From Halanaerobiales bacterium (GTDB taxonomy: Bacteria > Bacillota > Halanaerobiia > Halanaerobiales > M55B127), in assembly GCA_021736965.1 (NCBI GenBank), contig JAIPEV010000122.1, positions 1-5,730 on the forward strand: a stretch of DNA of 5,730 nucleotides, given 5' to 3'. This document shows, piece by piece, positions 1 to 4,603 of the stretch. The notes beneath the pieces are model-generated. The model was given only the letters and a program-made list of their open reading frames with translations. It was not told the origin of the DNA and did no database searches. Position 1 is the stretch's first letter, and each line of letters starts with the position of its first letter. The position numbers and the translations under genes are program-made.

Positions 1-41
1 ATGTCAACTGCTAATCTCATGAAATCTTCTGCTTTATTCAT
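1..41 (-). CDS. 5' end of an unidentified phage gene (partial, runs off the window)
   Basis: An ATG at 41-39 opens a frame that stays open to the window edge and reads MNKAEDFMRLAVD. It overlaps the end of the upstream membrane-protein gene by eight bases (ATGAATAA), the same stop/start overlap style used by other pairs here, for example ATGGTTGA at 429-436 and ATGACTAA at 1281-1288. The SD is weak (AAGATGG about five bases upstream). Only 13 codons are visible, so no family or function can be given. The operon context suggests another small early phage protein. Confidence 0.55.
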   Translation of the reverse strand, partial: MNKAEDFMRLAVD

Positions 42-222
42 TGATACCATCTTCTTTGATAATTTCATTTTTAATTAGTCTATAAGCTTCTAAATTAATT
101 TTGCCTTGATTGTATAATTCTTTAGCTTTGTTTTTCTGAAAGCTTATAATACAAGCGGCTATTAAAAATCCTCCTGCACATATCATTAATAAACAAAATA
201 AAATTATTAATATTGCTATCAT
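34..222 (-). CDS. Small single-pass membrane protein, 62 aa, unknown function
   Basis: I chose the ATG at 222-220 because a purine-rich SD (GGAAAGGGG) lies five bases upstream. The frame can be extended to an ATG at 249, but that start lies inside the preceding gene and has no good SD. Residues 1 to about 27 are almost wholly hydrophobic (MIAILIILFCLLMICAGGF and on) and form one transmembrane helix or uncleaved signal anchor. The rest is charged and helical, ending KEDGINE. By the positive-inside rule, the lysine-rich stretch after the helix (QKNKAK) suggests a cytoplasmic C-terminal tail. It begins one base after the stop of the cysteine-rich gene and overlaps the next gene by eight bases. 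It could be an inner-membrane effector or superinfection-exclusion type protein, but nothing in the sequence proves this. It lacks the usual features of a holin. Confidence 0.7.
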   Translation of the reverse strand: MIAILIILFCLLMICAGGFLIAACIISFQKNKAKELYNQGKINLEAYRLIKNEIIKEDGINE

Positions 223-223
223 A

Positions 224-436
224 TTATCCCCTTTCCTCACATTCATCACACAACCACCCTTTATGTATCAGCACTCGTTTTCCCTTTAACTCACACCACG
301 GCACCGGTATTCTGTATCCTTCTGTTAAGTGTGTAAAGTGCTCACAGTGTGTCTGTTTGGAGCGGCAATAGTCGCATAGACCATCACCGCCATCGCCTGT
401 TATGATAGTGTCACAATTAGTACAGTTATCAACCAT
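224..436 (-). CDS. Cysteine-rich putative zinc-binding protein, 70 aa
   Basis: The protein has eight cysteines in two arrangements: C5xxC8 with C21xxC24, a compact zinc-ribbon-like set, followed by C31, C48 (in PWCEL) and C63xxC66 near the C-terminus. This pattern fits two structural zinc sites in a small adaptor or nucleic-acid-binding protein. Such proteins are common in Bacillota phage early regions and mostly have no assigned role. The ATG overlaps the stop of the ThyX-like gene by eight bases (ATGGTTGA), so translational coupling is likely; the SD is poor (GAGTGGATC). The stop lies one base before the start of the membrane-protein gene, and the last codons hold that gene's SD. Function unknown. 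Confidence 0.75.
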   Translation of the reverse strand: MVDNCTNCDTIITGDGGDGLCDYCRSKQTHCEHFTHLTEGYRIPVPWCELKGKRVLIHKGWLCDECEERG

Positions 437-1040
437 TATTGGTGATCCACTCGCTATGTGGTAATTTTTCTATCCAGTCACAAAATATCTGCCATTCTTC
501 TAATCTATGTGGTCGGCGTTGCAAATATATAGTTTTTAGCTGCAGGTAATTAGTGGTAATTCTAGCTGTCAGTTGCAGCCCCATAGGGCAGTTAGATACA
601 ACTTCTTGAAATAACTCATCTCTTTCTTGTTTTATTTCTTGTTTAGTCTGCCATTTTAAATATTTATCACTTTCCCTGACGTGCTCATTATACATTTCAA
701 TTATTCTTTCAAGTTCATCTATTATTCTCTTACTAACATATTTATTGCATTGTTCAGGAACATCCATCTTAGTTATCCGGTGCATTTTAGATTGACTACT
801 AACTATATCGGCAAAGTGATACCGTTGAAACTCTAACCAAAAATACTGTGGTGCTGTTATATCAGCTTGTACTATTATTCCTTTCAGAAAACAATTATGA
901 CCTGTTCCTGGTGGATTGTTAGCAAGTTTATTTGCTCGTTGTATATTAAAACCGGCTATCCCTACATCTGTATTCATAGGATAACCGCTTGCCATTACAC
1001 TTCCTTTCATGCCACTAATCTTTGTTTTGTTTATCTTCAT
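429..1040 (-). CDS. ThyX-fold-like protein (divergent flavin-dependent thymidylate synthase relative), 203 aa
   Basis: The SD AAGGAGG overlaps the upstream stop (TAAGGAGG), nine bases before the ATG. Flavin-dependent thymidylate synthase (ThyX) makes dTMP from dUMP using FAD, NADPH and methylene-THF. The resemblance lies in two places. Residues 48-87 (GHNCFLKGI, then FQRYHFADIVSSQSKMH) follow the ThyX pattern of a His/Phe strand and helix leading to the RHRxxSxxxxSxRY signature. Residues 152-190 (PMGLQLTARITTNYLQLK, then R175/R176, H178, EEWQIF) match the C-terminal ThyX helix with its LP, VN, R and AQ(W)EIR positions. In my alignment the RHR becomes Y74-H75-F76 and the final RY becomes M86-H87, so FAD- and dUMP-binding arginines are missing. 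It may be an inactive relative, bind another nucleotide, or only share a fold. Genes for a dNMP kinase and a dUTPase nearby fit a pyrimidine role. I know similar phage proteins annotated as hypothetical. Confidence 0.6.
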   Translation of the reverse strand: MKINKTKISGMKGSVMASGYPMNTDVGIAGFNIQRANKLANNPPGTGHNCFLKGIIVQADITAPQYFWLEFQRYHFADIVSSQSKMHRITKMDVPEQCNKYVSKRIIDELERIIEMYNEHVRESDKYLKWQTKQEIKQERDELFQEVVSNCPMGLQLTARITTNYLQLKTIYLQRRPHRLEEWQIFCDWIEKLPHSEWITNNG

Positions 1041-1054
1041 CTACTTCAACCTCC

Positions 1055-1288
1055 TTATTTGTAACAGATATCAACCTTTTCTGGCATTTCAACTTTAGTA
1101 GAATTTTTAAAACATCGGCAACTTCCGTCTTCCAACTTTCGTGATAAACAAATATTTTCATCACTAGTCAAATTTCCTCTTAAAGTTTTTATATACAAAT
1201 CATCTTCAAATATAAAATAACTTCCAAACATCAATTCTCCTATGGGGTATATTGTAGTTGACATCTTTTTAACATTAACCTTAGTCAT
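1055..1288 (-). CDS. Small phage protein of unknown function, 77 aa
   Basis: The start ATG overlaps the stop of the 40-aa zinc-finger gene by eight bases (ATGACTAA). GGGAGG lies 12 bases upstream, a rather long gap, so an alternative start at Met9 is possible. The body reads as a small beta-rich fold: GELMFGSYFIFEDDLYIKT (residues 17-35), then LSRKLEDGSCRCF and TKVE. This layout of FxxxxDLYIKT, then a ledDG turn, then xxVE resembles many short phage proteins whose role is not known. The cysteines (47, 57, 59, 75) do not form a clear zinc site. The stop codon fuses with the SD of the ThyX-like gene (TAAGGAGG), so the two genes are probably co-translated. Confidence 0.7.
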   Translation of the reverse strand: MTKVNVKKMSTTIYPIGELMFGSYFIFEDDLYIKTLRGNLTSDENICLSRKLEDGSCRCFKNSTKVEMPEKVDICYK

Positions 1289-1403
1289 CTTTTATCTCAA
1301 CCTCCCATACGTATTCTTGTAAACACTCAAAACAAACCTGCTCAATTTTCATTCTCCGGCTAGGTTTTGTAACCTTTTTATCACATATAACACATCTATA
1401 CAC
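1281..1403 (-). CDS. Zinc-finger microprotein (CxxC...CxxC), 40 aa
   Basis: A GTG at 1403-1401 begins MYRCVICDKKVTK, continues through MKIEQVCFECLQEY and ends EIKDD at a TAA at 1283-1281. Two CxxC pairs (C4/C7 and C24/C27) separated by a basic segment with SRR form a short treble-clef or ribbon-like zinc site. The SD GGAGGG is formed by the last codons of the dNMP kinase and lies six bases before the GTG. The gene overlaps the next one by eight bases. It fills the apparent gap 1289-1405 and is easily missed because of its size and GTG start. The spacing, SD and paired cysteines make it credible; the function is unknown. Confidence 0.75.
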   Translation of the reverse strand: MYRCVICDKKVTKPSRRMKIEQVCFECLQEYVWEVEIKDD

Positions 1404-1405
1404 TG

Positions 1406-1945
1406 TTAGCCCTCCAATTTTGCAGCTATCATTTCGGCATCTTTTTCTAACATTTCTATCTTACCAGAGTAAGCGTGAATGTAATAATCAAAGTAATAAT
1501 CGTCTAATGCTGTTTCACTTCCATGTCGGTTTTGACTATCATTAAGCCTATTATCCCATTCGCTGCCATCAAGATTATGTCTGACAACTTTAAAAGTGTT
1601 TTGCTCATAGTTACTAAAATATTCTATCTCATTTTTAAATCTCGTATCAGGGAATATAACATAGTCGCATTCGTGTATCTTCTCTTCTACCTTCTTAACC
1701 CAAATATCCTCGTTTATGCACTCTCTACCCCACTCTGTACCGACGAATTGTAACAGGACACGCCCATTATTATCCTTTTTACCATTCCAGCCTAGTTCAT
1801 GGCAGTATTCTTTAAGTGAGTCAGCAAAGTGTATTATCTGCACATGACAGTCGTATTCTTCGTATAATACGTCCATGAGATACTTAGCAAATGTATCCTT
1901 GCCGTGACGTGCTTTGCCGCTGATGTTAATTATCGCTGGTTTCAG
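1406..1945 (-). CDS. Deoxynucleoside monophosphate kinase (phage T4 gp1-like), 179 aa
   Basis: This is a P-loop kinase that transfers phosphate from ATP to dNMPs, feeding phage dNTP synthesis. Residues below are numbered from the CTG start. Walker A is G10-K-A-R-H-G-K16-D17-T18, with the Asp after Lys typical of this family. QFVGTEWGR (66-74) and W82 follow the conserved QxxGTexxR...W pattern. FPDTRFKNE (98-106) is the D-x-R-[FY]-x-N-E motif, and HGSETALD (about 141-148) matches the family's HxSExxLD stretch. A GTG at 1954 is the conventional start, but it lies inside the SD-like AGAGGGTGAT with almost no spacing. CTG at 1945-1943 sits eight bases after the GGG core, exactly like two TTG starts in the window, and still leaves a complete P-loop strand. 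The gene overlaps the 48-aa gene and ends two bases before the 40-aa gene. Function is confident; the start is not. Confidence 0.88.
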   Translation of the reverse strand: MKPAIINISGKARHGKDTFAKYLMDVLYEEYDCHVQIIHFADSLKEYCHELGWNGKKDNNGRVLLQFVGTEWGRECINEDIWVKKVEEKIHECDYVIFPDTRFKNEIEYFSNYEQNTFKVVRHNLDGSEWDNRLNDSQNRHGSETALDDYYFDYYIHAYSGKIEMLEKDAEMIAAKLEG

Positions 1946-2072
1946 ATTTATCACCCTCTAATTCACGTATTAGTTTTTTTATTTTATTTCGATAAACTTC
2001 GCATTCATCTATTGGCGAAGCAGTCCATTGCGCTTCATCTAAAATAGCCCTCAATCTAAAAGCAATATTCAC
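1926..2072 (-). CDS. Small helical protein, 48 aa, unknown function
   Basis: The GTG at 2072-2070 shares a GTGA overlap with the stop of the preceding 45-aa gene, and GGGGGTG lies five bases upstream. The product begins MNIAFRLRAILDEAQW, contains YRNKIKKLIRELE, and ends SETSDN. Both segments look amphipathic and helical, so a two-helix or short coiled-coil protein is likely. It has one cysteine (C24) and no zinc pattern. Its last 20 bases lie within the dNMP kinase gene counted from CTG (29 bases from the upstream GTG), and its codons for LEGD provide that gene's SD. The coding-like composition and tight GTGA coupling support a real gene. Function unknown. Confidence 0.7.
   Translation of the reverse strand: MNIAFRLRAILDEAQWTASPIDECEVYRNKIKKLIRELEGDKSETSDN
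1950..1959 (-). promoter_or_regulatory. SD that points to a CTG start for the dNMP kinase
   Basis: AGAGGGTGAT matches the anti-SD complement AGGAGGTGAT at eight of ten positions, including GGTGAT in a row. The GGG core is followed by TGATAAAT (eight bases) and CTG at 1945. The competing GTG start (1954-1952) lies inside this SD, where it would have almost no spacing. Confidence 0.55.
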
Positions 2073-2206
2073 CTCAACACCCCCATCACCTTATCCATCT
2101 TACTTTCCAGCCATATAAAAAACACCGTTAACTTACTCCGGTGTCTTTGTAACCAGCGGTACTCGCGCGGTTGTGCAGTTTTCAGTTTTTCTTCTACTGT
2201 GTACAT
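2069..2206 (-). CDS. Small basic protein, 45 aa, unknown function
   Basis: The SD is one of the best in the window: TAAGGAGG, with the RNA ligase stop codon as its first three bases, six bases before the ATG at 2206-2204. The protein starts MYTVEEKLKTAQPREYRW and continues LQRHRSKLTVFFIWLE before ending MDKVMGVLR. It is strongly basic in the middle (REYRWLQRHRSK) and then hydrophobic (LTVFFIWL), but the hydrophobic run is too short to be a confident membrane helix. It shares the bases GTGA with the next gene. A terminator-like hairpin with a U-tract lies inside this gene at 2117-2144. No family recognised. Confidence 0.72.
   Translation of the reverse strand: MYTVEEKLKTAQPREYRWLQRHRSKLTVFFIWLESKMDKVMGVLR
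2117..2144 (-). terminator. Terminator-like hairpin with U-tract inside the 45-aa gene
   Basis: On the minus strand, ACACCG (2144-2139) pairs with CGGTGT (2127-2122) around an 11-base loop, and six T residues follow (overlapping the stem end, 2122-2117). The stem can be extended outward through a G-U pair and A-U pairs with the U-tract (AAAG on the other side). This is the layout of an intrinsic terminator, but the stem core is only six base pairs and it lies within a coding sequence. It may attenuate transcription after the RNA ligase, or be chance. Confidence 0.4.
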
Positions 2207-2217
2207 GTTAATCCTCC

Positions 2218-3123
2218 TTAAAATAATTTCGGCTTGACTTGCTTAATTTTGTATATAGTCAACTCTCTTAAATCGCTAAAATCTATTGTCGGTTTGTTAA
2301 ACTTTTTAATAATATCCCATGTTTCCTCTGTAACTAAAGCGTGAAACACTCTGCCAAATAACATAGGTATATATTGACTTTTCCAACCATCTTTTTCATT
2401 AACTATTTTAGTATATTCTTTTTCAATTAATGGTTTTGTAACATATTTTGTTATGATCTTTTCTTCAACTGATTTACTGCCTTTTATTTTGGGTGCGCCC
2501 ATTTCTTTATGATGTTTTTCTTTAAACCGGCTTGTTACCATTTTAGCCCAGACTGTTCTGCCATATTTGTTCTCAAAATCATAGTTTTTAATAACTATTC
2601 CCTCACCATCGCCTTCGCCATCTTTTATGAGATATTGTCCTGTTTTATCCAACTGATTAACTAAATTTTTACGTTTAGGATTTTCAATTACTGCAAGAGG
2701 CGGAATATATTCTATATCGTAATACTCAAGTAAGTCTTTATATTCGGGATAAATTAAGTATTCATATTCATCATTTTCAAATTCATGCATAACATCAAAT
2801 ACATAAAATTCACGCCAAGCATCTTCTCTATATGTTTTTAAACTATGTGGCACAAGCCATTCACCATATAACCTCAAATATGGATGATCTTTTAAAAACG
2901 ATTCAATATTATCCAGCTTTTTAATATAAGCATAAAATCCTTGATTATCATTTTCTAATGTTAGCTCTCTATTTCTACTACCGGCTTTAACTTCTCCTCC
3001 ATCTAACCAAACACTTGCATTAGTACCATCAATTTTAGGAAATATATAACAAGTTCCTAAATTAATACCTTTCACATCATCAGTTCCAAACCTTTCAATG
3101 TGTTGATATTTTCTAAATTCCAT
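2218..3123 (-). CDS. RNA ligase, Rnl2-like (covalent nucleotidyltransferase), 301 aa
   Basis: ATP-dependent RNA ligases join 3'-OH and 5'-phosphate ends through a lysyl-AMP intermediate. The motifs are clear: motif I K30-I-D-G-T-N with Lys30 the expected adenylated residue; GSRNREL (48-54) as the following conserved strand; LYGEW (85-89) as motif III with Glu88; FYVFD (106-110) as motif IIIa; EGIVIK (174-179) as motif IV; and VWAKMV (191-196) as motif V with Lys194. The order and spacing fit the PF09414-type RNA ligase domain in T4 Rnl2 relatives. Residues from about 200 to 301 form a C-terminal domain I cannot assign. The SD AAGGAGG precedes the ATG by seven bases. The gene overlaps the upstream 30-aa ORF, and its stop is part of the next SD. 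The likely role is repair of nicked phage or host RNA such as tRNA. A DNA ligase is less likely, given the RN motif and small size. Confidence 0.88.
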   Translation of the reverse strand: MEFRKYQHIERFGTDDVKGINLGTCYIFPKIDGTNASVWLDGGEVKAGSRNRELTLENDNQGFYAYIKKLDNIESFLKDHPYLRLYGEWLVPHSLKTYREDAWREFYVFDVMHEFENDEYEYLIYPEYKDLLEYYDIEYIPPLAVIENPKRKNLVNQLDKTGQYLIKDGEGDGEGIVIKNYDFENKYGRTVWAKMVTSRFKEKHHKEMGAPKIKGSKSVEEKIITKYVTKPLIEKEYTKIVNEKDGWKSQYIPMLFGRVFHALVTEETWDIIKKFNKPTIDFSDLRELTIYKIKQVKPKLF

Positions 3124-3205
3124 CTTGACCCTCCTTAAATTTTATTTCAATCCTTGGATTATCCTTATCAACTTCCCATCTTTCAGTAAACTCTTTAATA
3201 TACAT
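3113..3205 (-). CDS. Microprotein, 30 aa, between the four-cysteine protein and RNA ligase genes
   Basis: An ATG at 3205-3203 opens a 30-codon frame beginning MYIKEFTERWEVDKDNPRI and ending KEGQDGI at a TAG at 3115-3113. It overlaps the end of the upstream four-cysteine gene by 11 bases and the start of the RNA ligase by 11 bases. Its codons for KEGQ hold the RNA ligase SD. The composition is typical of a coded, charged helix/strand peptide, and it fills the only gap between its neighbours. The SD is weak (GGAATCAAGTG), so translation would rely on coupling. It may be a real microprotein or only a coupling leader. Function unknown. Confidence 0.5.
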   Translation of the reverse strand: MYIKEFTERWEVDKDNPRIEIKFKEGQDGI

Positions 3206-3401
3206 TCACTTGATTCCAATTTTCTAACGGACACCAGTTAGGTATTATATTTTTTGATTTAATTTTTATTGGTATATTTATTTCTCTGGTTTTTGCTGTA
3301 TCATTATGAGTACATATTGCAACTTCTTTTGTCGGGTGATTAAAACAATATTTGCAATCTAAACAATTATTGATTTTTAATTTTTTACTCCCAGTTTTCA
3401 A
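3195..3401 (-). CDS. Small putative zinc-binding protein with WCPL motif, 68 aa
   Basis: The start is TTG at 3401-3399, preceded by AGGTGAT with eight bases between the GG core and the TTG. The start lies 17 bases inside the end of the endonuclease gene, so coupling is likely. The protein has C13xxC16xxC19 in NNCLDCKYC, then C30 and C57 in IPNWCPLENW. The layout of an N-terminal CxxCxxC, a middle CxH, and a C-terminal IPxWCPL is one I recognise from many short phage and prophage proteins of unknown function, where the cysteines probably bind zinc. Its AT-rich composition matches the endonuclease and RNA ligase genes beside it. Confidence 0.75.
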   Translation of the reverse strand: MKTGSKKLKINNCLDCKYCFNHPTKEVAICTHNDTAKTREINIPIKIKSKNIIPNWCPLENWNQVNVY

Positions 3402-4494
3402 TTAAATCACCTACTTTATTTTCTATTTCACTATAACTTTCAATATTATTAATACCTATTTCATTAGCAATAATAGCTTGCTTGCCTTTAAATTTTCTAT
3501 CAATAACTAATATCAGTTTTTTAAATTCTTCTGGATAATACTTTTTAAATCTCTTTAATTTAGTTTTATCTTTTCGCCTAAACCAACCTTTGATTTCAAC
3601 ATATTGATCTTTATTGGGAAGATAAAAGTCAGGCGTATAAAACCTTGTGCCTCTTTTGATTTCTTCAAATTCAAACTCCTTTGGTTCATATTCCCATTTT
3701 TCACCAACAAAATTTAAATACCTAGCATAATTCGCCTCCCAAGCTGATCTAAAATATTGACCATTTAAATCTTCTCTTTTTCCACCTTTAGCATCAGAAT
3801 AAATTGAACCTTTATTATGTTTCACACTATACACCCCTTTACAATGGTAGCTACAAAATATGTTTTTACCCTTTACTTTGCAAGAATACCTTTTAATTTC
3901 TTTGCCACAATTAGCACAATGAAATTTCTTTTTATTTACACCTGTGTATAAACCACTATCGTTTGTTTTTGTAGAATAACCCAATTTATTTATTTTTTCC
4001 TCTCGCAATCCATAAAATCTGATCCATTTATTAATACAATCATTGCCGACGCAAACTTTTTCAGCTATTTTCTCTACTGGTTTATCCATTTCTATATAAT
4101 TTAATTTTAGCCACCAAAAATGTTTATAGATTTCATCTTTACTAGATAATTCTTTTCTCTCTTTCCAATTAGGAGAATATTTTTTTGTGCCATTTGTTAA
4201 ACCTAATTGCCGAGCTTTTCTACAAATATTAGTTTTGGGTCTATTTAATTCTTCTGCTAAATGGTCTAAATTTAATTCATCTTTAAAGTTAGCATTTTCA
4301 TAAGTTAACTTAATCTTTTTTATTTCTTTTTTAGTAAATTTAGTATTATTAGTTATTCCCATTTTATATGCCTTATTTCTAATAGAATGAGCACTCCTAT
4401 TCATTTCCTTACTTAATTCAGTTGGCGTTTTATTATTTTTGTAACCTTCTTTTACTTTTTCTATTTCTTCTTTGGTATAATATCTAGTTGGCAA
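3385..4494 (-). CDS. Putative free-standing homing endonuclease: HTH repeats, zinc finger and PD-(D/E)XK nuclease, 369 aa
   Basis: I set the start at TTG 4494-4492 because GGAGGTGAT, nearly a full anti-SD complement, lies just upstream. An ATG at 4542 is in frame but lacks an SD and would add 16 residues that read through the SD region. Residues 5-46 and 53-98 are two repeats of one HTH-like unit ([YF]TK[KE]E...L[SA]E[EK][ML]NR...K[AG]...[MQ][GL]), and residues about 121-163 form a third HTH-like segment. C193xxC196 with C214xxxC218 (FCSYHC) forms a zinc finger like those in HNH homing enzymes. Residues 248-303 hold the nuclease core: RSAWE253, then YTPD289F, then VE300IK302G, giving the E...PD...ExK set of PD-(D/E)XK enzymes. 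The family cuts DNA; several such phage genes are self-spreading. The AT-rich bases and the position between a truncated ORF and phage genes suggest transfer. It could instead be a resident phage nuclease. Confidence 0.8.
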   Translation of the reverse strand: MPTRYYTKEEIEKVKEGYKNNKTPTELSKEMNRSAHSIRNKAYKMGITNNTKFTKKEIKKIKLTYENANFKDELNLDHLAEELNRPKTNICRKARQLGLTNGTKKYSPNWKERKELSSKDEIYKHFWWLKLNYIEMDKPVEKIAEKVCVGNDCINKWIRFYGLREEKINKLGYSTKTNDSGLYTGVNKKKFHCANCGKEIKRYSCKVKGKNIFCSYHCKGVYSVKHNKGSIYSDAKGGKREDLNGQYFRSAWEANYARYLNFVGEKWEYEPKEFEFEEIKRGTRFYTPDFYLPNKDQYVEIKGWFRRKDKTKLKRFKKYYPEEFKKLILVIDRKFKGKQAIIANEIGINNIESYSEIENKVGDLIENWE

Positions 4495-4600
4495 TTTTAT
4501 CACCTCCAACACCAGGGATAACCAGTTTATGATTATCCCCATTAGTTTTTACATCTATCTGTTTTTGATATTTTTCAGGTAAACTGCTTAGGCGTGTCAC
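4484..4600 (-). CDS. Short ORF, 38 aa: possible N-terminal stump of an interrupted phage gene
   Basis: A GTG at 4600-4598 follows AAAGGAGTGA, with 13 bases after GGAG (long but usable), three bases after the HNH gene stop. It encodes MTRLSSLPEKYQKQIDVK, then KLVIPGVGGDKIAN, and stops at TAG 4486-4484, which lies inside the endonuclease gene. The opening LxxLPEKYQKQ resembles the N-terminus of longer phage proteins, including, from memory, DUF1064-type nuclease proteins. If so, this is the front of such a gene with its remaining part lost where the endonuclease begins. It also contains the endonuclease SD, so it may now act as a leader that couples translation. The resemblance is from memory and is not proven. 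Confidence 0.5.
   Translation of the reverse strand: MTRLSSLPEKYQKQIDVKTNGDNHKLVIPGVGGDKIAN
4501..4507 (-). promoter_or_regulatory. Strong SD deciding the TTG start of the endonuclease
   Basis: GGAGGTG (continuing AT) is an almost full match to the complement of the 16S rRNA 3' end. The GGAGG core is followed by eight bases, TGATAAAA, then TTG. This fixes the start at 4494, and the same eight-base spacing is seen at the TTG start at 3401. Confidence 0.85.
4515..4539. repeat. Perfect 7-bp inverted repeat (GGGATAA/TTATCCC) just upstream of the endonuclease SD
   Basis: GGGATAA at 4515-4521 and TTATCCC at 4533-4539 are perfect inverted copies around an 11-base spacer. In the minus-strand transcript the hairpin would end seven bases before GGAGG of the endonuclease, inside the 38-aa ORF. 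It may influence ribosome access to the TTG start, be a protein-binding site, or mark an insertion junction. A chance occurrence is also possible. Confidence 0.5.
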
Positions 4601-4603
4601 TCT

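Noticed and set aside
223..249. ATG at 249 as the membrane-protein start
   Set aside because: It lies inside the preceding gene without a good SD; the ATG at 222 has one and starts the hydrophobic helix directly.
867..1064. Plus-strand ORF of 65 codons opposite the ThyX-like gene
   Set aside because: It lies antisense to a strongly supported gene with an SD and shows no motif of its own; every other gene is on the minus strand.
1523..1753. Plus-strand ORF of 76 codons with hydrophobic stretches
   Set aside because: It is antisense to the dNMP kinase motifs; the hydrophobicity is the usual shadow of a charged minus-strand protein.
4514..4524. AGGGATAAC resembling the core of the I-SceI homing site
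   Set aside because: Only nine bases match and the bases that follow differ; the match is better explained by the inverted repeat or chance, and the enzyme here is not LAGLIDADG type.
4495..4542. ATG at 4542 as the endonuclease start
   Set aside because: It has no SD and would translate through the GGAGGTGAT site; the TTG at 4494 has ideal spacing and gives a protein beginning at the first HTH repeat.
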